DNA from: a virus
Direction: 5' to 3' (one strand)
IMG/VR virus record: IMGVR_UViG_3300020401_000038
Coordinates: 1-36,759 of that record
DNA length: 36,759 bases
The notes under the pieces were generated by a model. That model ran no database searches. It worked only from the letters and a program-made list of their open reading frames with translations, and was not told the DNA's origin. The translations under genes were made by a program, and so were the position numbers. Position 1 is the first letter of the stretch, and every line of letters starts with the position of its first letter. Below are positions 24,133 to 32,105 of the stretch, piece after piece.

Positions 24133-27030
24133 ATGGCTGTTACACAAAACGTTTTTACAGGTAATGGCTCCACCACCAATTACTCATTTACATTTCCATA
24201 TCTTAAGACATCTGACGTAAAAGCAAGCGTCGATGGGGTTGCTACAACGGCATTTACACTTGCCAATGCTACAACCGTACAATTTAATACACCTCCAGCG
24301 AACAACGCTGCCATTTTAATATTTAGAGAAACGGGTATTGATGATTTAACAGCTACATTCTTTGCTGGTTCTGCAATCAAGTCAGAAGATCTGAATGATA
24401 ACTTTACGCAGAACCTTTTCGTTACACAAGAGGTAAACAATCGTTTCCTAAGTATCCTTGGCGGTAACGCTATGGAACAGGACTTACTATTAGGTAAGAG
24501 TGTTGACATCGTAATGGAGGGCGAAACAGGTAATGATAATAATAAACTTACTATAAAAGGTGGTGATCCTACAACTAATAGGACTATCACCTTTCCTGAC
24601 GTCACTGGTACTGTCGTAACAACAGGAGACACAGGCACCGTAACATCTACCATGATAACTGATGGTACGATTGTCGATGGTGACATAGCAAACACTACCA
24701 TCACAGGTGGTAAATTAGTTAATGATACAATTACTGCTGCTCAAATAGCAACTAATGCTGTGACAGTTAATGAGCTAGCAGACAACGCTGTGGACAGAGC
24801 TGCTATTGTTAATGACGCAGTAGACGGAACTAAAATAGCTGACGACAGCGTAGACTCTGAGCATATAGTAGCAGATTCTTTAGACACAGAGCATTATGCA
24901 CCGGGGTCTGTAGACAATACAGCTCTAGGATCAGATGCAGTAAATGGTGACAAGATAGCTGATGACACTATTAACTCTGAGCATTATGTTGATGGAAGTA
25001 TTGATACAGCTCATATTGCAAACGGTGCTGTAACTGATACTCAAATAGCTACTGGTACGTTAGATAACAGATACTACACAGAATCTGAACTAGATGGAGG
25101 TCAGCTAGATAACAGATATTTTACAGAAACAGAGCTTACAGGGGGAGCATTAGATGGTAGGTACTACACGGAGACAGAAGCAGAAGCTAAATTCCTTAGA
25201 CAAGACTCTAGCGAAACTATTGCTAGTGGAGTTGCTTGGTCTAACTCTGATGCATTCGTGGCTACTACAGCTGCTATCAATGCCCGTATTATTGACCTTA
25301 TCGATGATGTCGGTGGTTTTACTGCTATTGCTAACGAAACTTCTTTCCCAGATACTAACCCGCAAGGAACCAGCGGCCAAGCAGCTATTTTAAGTGTTGC
25401 TACTATAGGCACAGCTCGTACTCCTAGTGGTACAACTGTTACTATTGCTAATGGTAATGCTTCTAGCAACGCTACAATTACAATTACTGGCGTACCAAGT
25501 ACACTACCAGCAGGCTTCGGTGTATTAGTAGAGTCTACAAGTACATTACATACATATACATTCCATAGACTTGTACCGAAAGCAACAGAAGTTACTACAG
25601 TAGCAGCTAACGCAACAGCAATAGCAGCAGCTGGAAACAACGTAACAGATATAAATAACTTTGTTGACTTATATCAGATAAGTGCTAACCAACCTTCACA
25701 AAGAGCTGATGGTACTTCCCTAACTGAGGGAGACCTATGGTATGATAGTAGTAATGACAACATACGTGTGTATGATGGTAGCGCTTTTGCAGCTGTTACC
25801 CCTACACAACAAGTATTAAATGATATAGCTATCGTCTCAGGTGCTGTAACATATCAAGAAGATTTAGGTCTAATTACTGACGCAGTTACTACGGGTAGCT
25901 CTAATGGCTCACTAGATATAGTAGCAGATGCGATAGAAGATGAAGTAACTTTAGCTATTACAGTTGAAGATCATAGTGGTAACAAGTATATCATAGATGG
26001 TGATAGTTCAAATCCGGCAAAAGCTCTTACCTTGTACAAAGGTTGGACATATACATTTGATCAAAGCCATTCTAGCAACCTTAACCATCGTATAGGATTT
26101 AAGACAGACTCAGGTAGTTACACAACTAATGTGGAGACATCTACAGCAGGGCCGGGTAATGCTGGTTCATATGTTAAAATTACAATACCAGAGTCACAAC
26201 CTACAGGATTTAGATATTACTGTACTGTACATGGTAATGCTATGGGTAACACCATAACTGTTAAAGATGATCCATTAAAAACAGTAGCTGATAATATAAG
26301 TAGTGTAGCTGCAGTAGCAAATAATAACAGTAATATTAATGCTGTTCATAGTAATGCATCTAATATTAACTCAGCTGTATCTAACGCATCTAACATTAAT
26401 AGTGCGGTCAGCAATGCTAGCAACATTAACAGTGTAGTCAGCAATGCTTCCAATATAAATACAGTTGCTGGTGATATATCTAATGTTAACTCAGTAGGTA
26501 ACAACATATCTAATGTTAATAGTGTTCATAGTAATGCATCTAACATAAACAGTGCAGTATCTAACGCTAGTAACATAAACACTGTTGTTGGATCGATATC
26601 TAATGTTAATACAGTAGCTACAAATATCTCTAACGTTAATGACTTTTCTGATAAGTACCGAGTAGCAAGTTCAGCACCAACAAGTAATAATGATGCTGGT
26701 GACCTTTACTTCGATACTTCATCTAACGAACTTAGAGTTTATAATGGCAGTGCATGGCAAGGTGGTGTTACAGCTACAGGTAACTTGGCTGGTACAGGTG
26801 CTAACACATTTAGTGGTGATCAAACAGTTAATGCAAACATCGTTGTCACAGGAACAGTTGATGGTGTAGACATAGCTGCATTTAAAACTTCATTTGATAA
26901 TCTTAGCACAGATATAGTGAATGACACTACTCCACAACTAGGTGGTGCATTAGATGGTCAGAACAACAACTTAAATAATATAGGTACTATAGATGGTACA
27001 AACTTACAACTAGACTTCGGAACAATTTAA
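24133..27030 (+). CDS. Tail fibre (T7 gp17-type N-terminus) with cupredoxin-like domain and decapeptide repeats
   Basis: A 965-aa fibre. Residues about 1-110 are the T7-type virion-attachment domain (FTGNGSTTNYSFTFPYL, IKSEDLNDNF). Residues about 170-360 hold imperfect repeats (DDSVDSEHI, DDTINSEHY) and three LDxRYYTExE units. Residues about 605-712 look like a cupredoxin: LYKGWTYTFDQS, then H652, and YYCTVHGNAMG with C697, H700 and M704, a full set of type-1 copper ligand positions. Residues about 730-840 are decapeptide repeats. The C-terminus (LNNIGTIDGTNLQLDFGTI) is short with no obvious receptor tip, so it probably hands over to the next two proteins. The stop overlaps the next ATG (TAATG). 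Confidence 0.92.
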   Translation: MAVTQNVFTGNGSTTNYSFTFPYLKTSDVKASVDGVATTAFTLANATTVQFNTPPANNAAILIFRETGIDDLTATFFAGSAIKSEDLNDNFTQNLFVTQEVNNRFLSILGGNAMEQDLLLGKSVDIVMEGETGNDNNKLTIKGGDPTTNRTITFPDVTGTVVTTGDTGTVTSTMITDGTIVDGDIANTTITGGKLVNDTITAAQIATNAVTVNELADNAVDRAAIVNDAVDGTKIADDSVDSEHIVADSLDTEHYAPGSVDNTALGSDAVNGDKIADDTINSEHYVDGSIDTAHIANGAVTDTQIATGTLDNRYYTESELDGGQLDNRYFTETELTGGALDGRYYTETEAEAKFLRQDSSETIASGVAWSNSDAFVATTAAINARIIDLIDDVGGFTAIANETSFPDTNPQGTSGQAAILSVATIGTARTPSGTTVTIANGNASSNATITITGVPSTLPAGFGVLVESTSTLHTYTFHRLVPKATEVTTVAANATAIAAAGNNVTDINNFVDLYQISANQPSQRADGTSLTEGDLWYDSSNDNIRVYDGSAFAAVTPTQQVLNDIAIVSGAVTYQEDLGLITDAVTTGSSNGSLDIVADAIEDEVTLAITVEDHSGNKYIIDGDSSNPAKALTLYKGWTYTFDQSHSSNLNHRIGFKTDSGSYTTNVETSTAGPGNAGSYVKITIPESQPTGFRYYCTVHGNAMGNTITVKDDPLKTVADNISSVAAVANNNSNINAVHSNASNINSAVSNASNINSAVSNASNINSVVSNASNINTVAGDISNVNSVGNNISNVNSVHSNASNINSAVSNASNINTVVGSISNVNTVATNISNVNDFSDKYRVASSAPTSNNDAGDLYFDTSSNELRVYNGSAWQGGVTATGNLAGTGANTFSGDQTVNANIVVTGTVDGVDIAAFKTSFDNLSTDIVNDTTPQLGGALDGQNNNLNNIGTIDGTNLQLDFGTI
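26320..26643 (+). repeat. Decapeptide coding repeats in the fibre gene
   Basis: About eleven tandem 30-base units encode variants of SNASNINSAV (others: GDISNVNSVG, NNISNVNSVH, GSISNVNTVA). The regular ten-residue period with Asn and Ile/Val at fixed positions suggests a trimeric coiled or beta-helical shaft. Synonymous differences between units (for example tctaacgcatct against agcaatgctagc) show the array is not a recent exact duplication. Confidence 0.85.
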
Positions 27031-28523
27031 TGGCAAAATTATTACAATTAAGAAGAGGAAATACCTCTGCACATGGAACCTTTACCGGAGCCGTAGGTGA
27101 AGTTACTATCGACACAGAAAAGGATGTACCTGTAGTACATGACGGCTCAACACAAGGCGGACATCCAGTAGCAGCAGAAGATATGTCTAACGTTTCTTCT
27201 GCTTCTATTGTAAGTAGAATAGGTAACTCACATTTAGCTGGTGTTAAAGTCCAACCTAATTTTGGATCTCAAAATGTAGAAACAACAGGAACTTTAAGTA
27301 GTGGTGATATAACTATATCTGACAACTCGCCAAAATTAACTTTTACTGATGGAGATCAAGATCCTGATTATGAAATATTAGTTGATGGTGGAGCTTTTGC
27401 TATACGAAGTGGTGGAAGCAACAGAATACGAGTTAAAAGTGACAACGATGTGGATATAACTGGCAACCTAGACGTTGGTGCTGGTGTTGACGTAACAGGC
27501 GATAGTGAATTTATAGGTGATGTAAAATTTGATGGTGCAACTGCTGGAAGAGATATTCTTTTTGACAGATCATTAGATAAACTTCACTTTTCTGATAATG
27601 CCGTTGCTGCTTTTGGTGACGGTTCAGATGTACAAATTTATCATAACGGAACTGCTGGATACATAGATTCAGCAGGCAACGATACTTTATTTATTCGTAA
27701 CGGAACTACTGGTGGAAAAATAAAAATTCAAGGTAACAGTGGCGAAGAAAGTATTATTGCAAATCACGATGGGTCAGTAGAGCTATATTACGACGACGAT
27801 AAAAAGCTTGAGACAGATACAAGTGGATCAGTAATTACAGGTAGATTAGCTTTTAATAATACTGGTTCAAGTATTCAACTTGCGGACGATCAAAAAGTAG
27901 CCTTCGGAGCTGGTCAAGACCTACAAATTTATCACGATGGGACAGATAACTTATTGGCTGCAAGTAATGGTTCTATAAAACTTTCTGCGGCTGGATACTA
28001 CATTAATAATGCAGATAATTCTCACAATTTTATACGTTGTGAAAACGTATCAAGTAATAATTTAGTTTCATTACATTTTAACAACAGTAAAAAGTTTGAG
28101 ACTACAAATACAGGTGTCTCTGTAACAGGTGCTTTAGTAGCATCTGGTGACGTAACCGCATTCTCTGACCAAACACTTAAGAAAGATATAACTACAATTA
28201 ATGATGCTTTAGGTCTTTGCGGTAAGTTAAGAGGTGTTTCTTATAAATGGATAAAAGATGACAAACCAAGTATTGGTGTTATCGCACAAGAAATAGAAGC
28301 ACATATTCCAGAGATTGTTTCTACTACACAACTAGACGGTAAAGATGTAAAGTCTGTAGATTACGGAAAAATAGTTGGTGTTCTTATAAATGCTGTTAAT
28401 GAATTAAAAGCAGAATTAGATGAATATAAAGCAACTTTTGAAACAATAAAAATGCAAGATCTTGGAGCTATGGACGGAGATGTGGTTCTACAGAAGATAC
28501 TTGTTCTTAAGAAGGAAAGCTAA
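27030..28523 (+). CDS. Tail fibre/spike protein with C-terminal peptidase S74 chaperone
   Basis: A 497-aa host-recognition protein. The N-terminus (MAKLLQLRRGNTSAHGTFTG) is a common cyanophage fibre start. The middle is beta repeats, including paired FGDGSDVQIYHNGT and FGAGQDLQIYHDGT units. From residue 379 a peptidase_S74 (intramolecular chaperone) domain begins: SDQTLKKDI with Ser379 and Lys384 as the expected catalytic pair, then IGVIAQEIEAHIPEIV and a C-terminal coil. In this family the chaperone trimerises, folds the fibre and cuts itself off before the Ser, which would leave about 378 residues here. It overlaps both neighbours by one base. Confidence 0.93.
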   Translation: MAKLLQLRRGNTSAHGTFTGAVGEVTIDTEKDVPVVHDGSTQGGHPVAAEDMSNVSSASIVSRIGNSHLAGVKVQPNFGSQNVETTGTLSSGDITISDNSPKLTFTDGDQDPDYEILVDGGAFAIRSGGSNRIRVKSDNDVDITGNLDVGAGVDVTGDSEFIGDVKFDGATAGRDILFDRSLDKLHFSDNAVAAFGDGSDVQIYHNGTAGYIDSAGNDTLFIRNGTTGGKIKIQGNSGEESIIANHDGSVELYYDDDKKLETDTSGSVITGRLAFNNTGSSIQLADDQKVAFGAGQDLQIYHDGTDNLLAASNGSIKLSAAGYYINNADNSHNFIRCENVSSNNLVSLHFNNSKKFETTNTGVSVTGALVASGDVTAFSDQTLKKDITTINDALGLCGKLRGVSYKWIKDDKPSIGVIAQEIEAHIPEIVSTTQLDGKDVKSVDYGKIVGVLINAVNELKAELDEYKATFETIKMQDLGAMDGDVVLQKILVLKKES

Positions 28524-29668
28524 TGGCTATTAAAAGTTCAGGTTCACCACTAGCAATTACAGAAATTGTAGATGAGTTTGGGGGTACAGCCCCTCACTCT
28601 TTATCGGAATACTACAGAGATGGTGGCAGTGTTCCGGGAAATAATACTTCTGTTCCGACTTCTGGTGAAATATCCATGTCTAATTTTTATGATGCAGTAA
28701 ACGAAATCCAACATACTGCTAGTAATAATGATACTAACCTTAATTTAGCAACTATTTTTGGAAGCAATTGGGGAACTGCCGTACCTAAACAATTTATTAT
28801 TCCTAGTGGCGTAACTGTTGGTGGCACTAATACAGCTGCTATAAGTGTTCCTACTGGGATGGCCGGTACTTTACTTATAAACGTTTCTGGTAATGTTCAT
28901 GGATTTGGAGGTGCTGCGGGAACTAGCGGAAGCGGTGGAGACGGTGGTAATGCTATATATTGTCAACAAACAACTGGTGTCACAATAACCCTAAACTCTG
29001 GCGGCGTTATTTATGGCGGCGGTGGAGGCGGCGGCCGAGGTGGATCTGGAGGAACCGGTGGCCAAGGTGGCCAAGGTGGAACTGGTGGTAACGGACAACG
29101 ATACAATACTACATTTAGCGGTGGTTCTGGCGGTTCTGGCGGCTCCGGAGGAGCTGGTGGAGCTGGTGGAGCTGGTGGCGTAGGTCAAGGTTATAACCAA
29201 TCTGCTGGTTCTGGTTCTGCTGGATCTAACGGTTCTGGCGGTTCTGGCGGTTCTGGCGGATTCAACCCTACTCCACAAACCATCTATCCAAACTCCGAAG
29301 ACATGGCTCACTACCCTGATAACGACTCATTTGGTGGAACCGGCGGTACCGGTGGCTCCGGTGGCTCTGGCGGACAGGGAGGCACTGGCGGTGCCGGTGG
29401 AGCATTTGGAAATTCGGGATCTACTGGTGCTACTGGAAATCAGGGTGCTACTGGAAGTACTGGTAGCACTGGAAGTAATGGTGCTTGTCAATATAATAAT
29501 GCTTGTACCATGTATGTTATTCTTGGTTTTTATAATGGATCAGCAGGGTCTGGAGGATCAGCAGGGAGTTCTGGGTCAGGAGGTTCTAGTGGAGGATTAG
29601 CTGGTTATTACATATATAATCGTGCTTCAATCACATTTAATAACAATGGAACTGTAGGCGGTAGATAA
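28523..29668 (+). CDS. Glycine-rich tail adhesin-like protein
   Basis: A 381-aa protein beginning MAIKSSGSPLAITEIVDEFG, a recurrent N-terminus of cyanophage structural proteins. Residues about 165-300 are extremely Gly-rich (GGSGGTGGQGGQGGTGGNG and similar), a pattern known to form polyglycine-II helices in the gp38 adhesin of phage S16. Further on, GSTGATGNQGATGSTGSTG is a collagen-like Gly-X-Y tract. Short non-Gly loops between tracts (RYNTTF, NPTPQTIYPNSEDMAHYPDN, CQYNNACTMYVILGFYN) could be the receptor-binding loops. The ending NNNGTVGGR is followed by TAA and then the same frame stays open (see next gene). Confidence 0.87.
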   Translation: MAIKSSGSPLAITEIVDEFGGTAPHSLSEYYRDGGSVPGNNTSVPTSGEISMSNFYDAVNEIQHTASNNDTNLNLATIFGSNWGTAVPKQFIIPSGVTVGGTNTAAISVPTGMAGTLLINVSGNVHGFGGAAGTSGSGGDGGNAIYCQQTTGVTITLNSGGVIYGGGGGGGRGGSGGTGGQGGQGGTGGNGQRYNTTFSGGSGGSGGSGGAGGAGGAGGVGQGYNQSAGSGSAGSNGSGGSGGSGGFNPTPQTIYPNSEDMAHYPDNDSFGGTGGTGGSGGSGGQGGTGGAGGAFGNSGSTGATGNQGATGSTGSTGSNGACQYNNACTMYVILGFYNGSAGSGGSAGSSGSGGSSGGLAGYYIYNRASITFNNNGTVGGR

Positions 29669-30034
29669 CTGGAAATACCTACTTTTCCTACTATACAAAC
29701 CCCGTCAATACCTCTCCCTACAGCAGATGTTCCCTCATATCAACCTTTGGTCGTACCTCCGAGCGATTTACGAAGACCCAAAGGCACAGAAGAGGTACAG
29801 ACAGCAGAAAACCCACCCCCAAAAATCCACTTTCCACCATTACCTAGTATTACTCTACCCTCTCAGGAAGTTTTAGTTGCTGCGTCTGTTACAGCTGTAA
29901 CGGCTGTAGCAGCTGCAACTGTTACACAACCTATAATTAACGCACTAAAGGAAAAAATACAAAAGTTCTTACAAGGCAAGATAAATAAATGGAAACAAAA
30001 CCGCCAGAAAAGAAAGGAATCATCAGCAAGTTAA
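29669..30034 (+). CDS. Pro-rich protein with one membrane segment; CTG start likely
   Basis: The frame directly after the previous TAA is open and reads LEIPTFPTIQTPSIPLPTAD, then PSYQPLVVPPSDLRRP. This is coherent Pro-rich protein sequence well upstream of the first conventional start (TTG 29747). AGGCGG lies 9 bases before CTG 29669, so I take CTG as the start (121 aa). The TTG start would give 95 aa. A hydrophobic segment (EVLVAASVTAVTAVAAATVT) lies near residues 69-88, followed by a Lys/Arg-rich tail. It could be a lysis or envelope protein. Read-through of the TAA, extending the adhesin, is an alternative. It overlaps the next gene by 46 bases. Confidence 0.72.
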   Translation: MEIPTFPTIQTPSIPLPTADVPSYQPLVVPPSDLRRPKGTEEVQTAENPPPKIHFPPLPSITLPSQEVLVAASVTAVTAVAAATVTQPIINALKEKIQKFLQGKINKWKQNRQKRKESSAS

Positions 30035-30300
30035 AAGATGCTGCTGAAGACAAAGAACATCAGATAGAAATATTAGGAACATTTGTAAGGCTCGGTGTAG
30101 TTGTCTGGTCAGGTTTTATCATCACCATGAACTATATAGATATACCGATGGTAAAAAAATCAGGCAACTCTGATATTACTTTTGTCGCTAGTGTTTTTAC
30201 TGGAGCCTTGGCAACATTCGGACTTACTACTGGCAAGAATGGTAGTAGTAAACCACCTACTTGCCCAATGATGAAAAAACAAGATACACCAAAAACATGA
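29989..30300 (+). CDS. Putative holin (two membrane segments)
   Basis: A 103-aa protein with a charged cytoplasmic-type N-terminus (METKPPEKKGIISKLKDAAE), two hydrophobic segments (about residues 33-51, VRLGVVVWSGFIITMNYI; about 62-80, ITFVASVFTGALATFGLTTG) and a polar C-terminus. Size, topology and location (after fibres, before terminase) match T7 gp17.5, the class II holin that permeabilises the inner membrane. Sequence similarity to a named holin family was not tested. Stop overlaps the next ATG (ATGA). Confidence 0.68.
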   Translation: METKPPEKKGIISKLKDAAEDKEHQIEILGTFVRLGVVVWSGFIITMNYIDIPMVKKSGNSDITFVASVFTGALATFGLTTGKNGSSKPPTCPMMKKQDTPKT

Positions 30301-30653
30301 AGAAATGGATTCTTCTCTTGGCTCTGTTATCACCCAGCATAGCTAGAGCAAATACTGTCACGCCTCAGTTTACGACTGGTAGCATGAACAGCACAACAAC
30401 TACCACTCAAACTATAGTGGAGACGGAGCAAGTTCAAGTATATGGTGCAGCCGTAAACACTTGGTCTGGTACAAACATAACTCCGTCAGCAGATATTACA
30501 ACAAGCGGAACAACCTTTTCCGTAACTAATGCATCTAACCCATGGAGTTTAGAAACAACAACAAGAGCAGCAGGGTTAGTAGAACAAAGAGATTATACAC
30601 GCAACTATACAATAAACTCTACTACTACGTCGCTCTCTGTGTTCTCACAGTAG
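30297..30653 (+). CDS. Secreted hypothetical protein with signal peptide
   Basis: A 118-aa protein starting at the ATGA overlap with the holin-like gene. A clear signal peptide (MKKWILLLALLSPSIARA) has a likely cut after Ala18. The mature part is Thr/Ser/Asn-rich beta sequence (TTTTTQTIVETEQVQVYGAAV) without cysteines. Secreted proteins at this place occur in many cyanophages, but their function is unknown. Its 3' third overlaps the next reading frame by 112 bases. Confidence 0.72.
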   Translation: MKKWILLLALLSPSIARANTVTPQFTTGSMNSTTTTTQTIVETEQVQVYGAAVNTWSGTNITPSADITTSGTTFSVTNASNPWSLETTTRAAGLVEQRDYTRNYTINSTTTSLSVFSQ

Positions 30654-31153
30654 CACCTGTATACGCAGAAGGAGATACAGTTAATAAATCAAATCCAGTC
30701 GCAGCAGCTACTGGTAACGTCACCAATCAGGCAGTGCAATTCCAAAACAACGGAGCATCGTCACGACAGGTGTATGGCCCTAACATACAATGCAATGGGT
30801 CAACCATGACTTTTAGTCCGTTCTACATGGGCAACGATTCCGAACCTAGAGATCCAGATGGATATGTCATAAGTGAGAACTGGGGATTCCAGCTTAACTT
30901 TATGGTGCCACTGGACAGAGAAGGACTCAAGCAATGTAGGCGGATAGCTAAACGTCAAGAAGAGAAGATGCAGCTAGACTTTGAGCTTGTACGAGCATTG
31001 AAGTGTGCAGAGCTGCAACAAAGAGGTTTTACTATACGGCCTAACACAAGAGTATATCACATATGCTCAGATATAGTACCAATACAATCATTACTACCTA
31101 AACAAAATGCTAGCAATTCTAAAACCAATCGTTTTAACATTTTTAAAAAGTGA
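30542..31153 (+). CDS. Secreted hypothetical protein overlapping the previous gene
   Basis: A 203-aa frame from ATG 30542. A hydrophobic segment preceded by a basic region (KLYYYVALCVLTVAPVYA) resembles a signal peptide with a cut before EGDTVNK near residue 43. The N-terminal 23 residues (MEFRNNNKSSRVSRTKRLYT) are unusual for a leader. The real start may therefore lie closer to KLYYYV, but no ATG/GTG/TTG/CTG is available there in frame. The mature part has GNVTNQAVQFQNNGASSRQVYGP-like sequence and four cysteines. The nested arrangement recalls Rz/Rz1 spanins, yet no lipobox is present. Function unknown. Confidence 0.68.
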   Translation: MEFRNNNKSSRVSRTKRLYTQLYNKLYYYVALCVLTVAPVYAEGDTVNKSNPVAAATGNVTNQAVQFQNNGASSRQVYGPNIQCNGSTMTFSPFYMGNDSEPRDPDGYVISENWGFQLNFMVPLDREGLKQCRRIAKRQEEKMQLDFELVRALKCAELQQRGFTIRPNTRVYHICSDIVPIQSLLPKQNASNSKTNRFNIFKK

Positions 31154-31265
31154 CAAGTTTAAAGGCTTCGTCGTTGATCTACTCGAAAAGCTAGTCGAGC
31201 AAACTGATAATAACCTTGATGACAAGGCATTAGCTATAGTTAAAAAAGGACTTGATATAGAATGA
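31107..31265 (+). CDS. 52-aa hypothetical protein
   Basis: ATG 31107 opens a 52-codon frame (MLAILKPIVLTFLKSDKFKG..., ending KKGLDIE) that overlaps the previous gene by 47 bases and ends with an ATGA overlap onto TerS. It has an N-terminal hydrophobic amphipathic helix and an acidic middle (EQTDNNLDDKA). Such small helical proteins are familiar to me just before terminase genes in cyanophages. The two-sided coupling supports translation. Function unknown; a membrane-associated lysis helper is possible. Confidence 0.7.
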   Translation: MLAILKPIVLTFLKSDKFKGFVVDLLEKLVEQTDNNLDDKALAIVKKGLDIE

Positions 31266-31528
31266 CAGATACCAGAGTAATACCTAAGAAAGCTGGCGAG
31301 GAAAGTTTTAACGAACTCCACTACCTTGTAACCGAAGAGTTCTTACGTAAAATAAAGTGTGGTGAAGCAAAAACTCAAGACTTAAAAGCAGCATGTGATT
31401 GGCTTAAGACTAATGACATAACAGGTGTTGCTCTTGAAGGCAGCCCACTTGACAAACTAGCTTCGATCATACCGAAGGTAGATCCAGAATTAGTAAAGAG
31501 CAGACTCTATGGCAAGACCCGGACCTAA
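31262..31528 (+). CDS. Small terminase subunit, T7 gp18-like
   Basis: An 88-aa DNA-recognition subunit of the packaging motor; T7 gp18 is 89 aa. The C-terminal half (LKAACDWLKTNDITGVALEG, then SPLDKLASIIPKVDPE) is the conserved part of the T7-type protein. It would bring concatemer DNA to the large terminase encoded at 34356. It starts on an ATGA overlap and overlaps the next gene by 20 bases. Unlike T7, three genes separate it from TerL. Confidence 0.85.
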   Translation: MTDTRVIPKKAGEESFNELHYLVTEEFLRKIKCGEAKTQDLKAACDWLKTNDITGVALEGSPLDKLASIIPKVDPELVKSRLYGKTRT

Positions 31529-31775
31529 GCTTAGTCCTAATCCCGGTAAAACTGCAAAGTACTACCGAAGCAACCCAAAGGCTAGGAAAAAGCACAACGA
31601 AACAAATAAAAAGATTAATAGCACTCCCGCTAAACGAGCATACCGTCGAGACCTTATGAAAATACGTCGAGACCGTAAACCCGGACCACAGACAGATATG
31701 TCACATAAAGGTGGCAGAATCGTGGCAGAATCACGAAAAACAAACCGTGGAAGAGGCGGAGCTAGCAGAAGTTAA
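31509..31775 (+). CDS. Small basic hypothetical protein
   Basis: An 88-aa, strongly basic protein (MARPGPKLSPNPGKTAKYYR, then SNPKARKKHNETNKK), Lys/Arg/Asn-rich and probably unstructured or nucleic-acid-binding. Similar PGPK...PGKTAKYYR proteins sit near terminase or HNH genes in cyanophages, so a DNA-packaging accessory role is possible but unproven. It overlaps TerS by 20 bases and is followed 3 bases later by the HNH gene. Confidence 0.75.
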   Translation: MARPGPKLSPNPGKTAKYYRSNPKARKKHNETNKKINSTPAKRAYRRDLMKIRRDRKPGPQTDMSHKGGRIVAESRKTNRGRGGASRS

Positions 31776-31778
31776 TCT

Positions 31779-32105
31779 ATGACACCATTACTACCAAAAC
31801 CTGATTACTATTTACACAATTTAATAACCATGACAAGTTCAGAATCTAAAAGGCTCTGGAGAAGAGCTATCAAAGAGCACTTCAATTGTCAATGTGTTTA
31901 TTGCGGAAAATCCTATGAATTACACAACCTTACTATTGATCATGTACACCCTAAATGCAAAGGGGGCGAGGACATTACAACGAATGTTGTTTCCTCGTGT
32001 CAACGATGTAATCAGGCGAAAGGTAGCACTAACTGGTTAGACTGGATGAGGTCGACATTCGGTATTACAGATAGAGAACAAACTATACTACAGCATATAC
32101 AATAA
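31779..32105 (+). CDS. HNH endonuclease
   Basis: A 108-aa nuclease with a zinc-ribbon-supported HNH motif: CVYCG and CQRCN provide two CxxC pairs. The core reads LTIDHVHPKCKGGEDITTNV...CNQAKG, with the catalytic His in DHVHP and the Asn residues in place. In several phages an HNH protein next to the terminase is required for cos cleavage and packaging; a homing role is the alternative. An internal ATG at 31830 (91 aa) keeps the whole domain. Its stop overlaps the next ATG (TAATG). Confidence 0.93.
   Translation: MTPLLPKPDYYLHNLITMTSSESKRLWRRAIKEHFNCQCVYCGKSYELHNLTIDHVHPKCKGGEDITTNVVSSCQRCNQAKGSTNWLDWMRSTFGITDREQTILQHIQ

Noticed and set aside
25164-25640. 158-aa minus-strand ORF in the fibre gene
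   Set aside because: Shadow of a repetitive Thr/Ala-rich coding frame; no ribosome-binding site or neighbour on the minus strand.
29331-29600. 89-aa Val/Leu-rich ORF within the Gly-rich adhesin, and the antisense Ser/Thr-rich ORF at 28991-29311
   Set aside because: Shifted-frame readings of GGN repeats; composition is an artefact of the glycine tracts.
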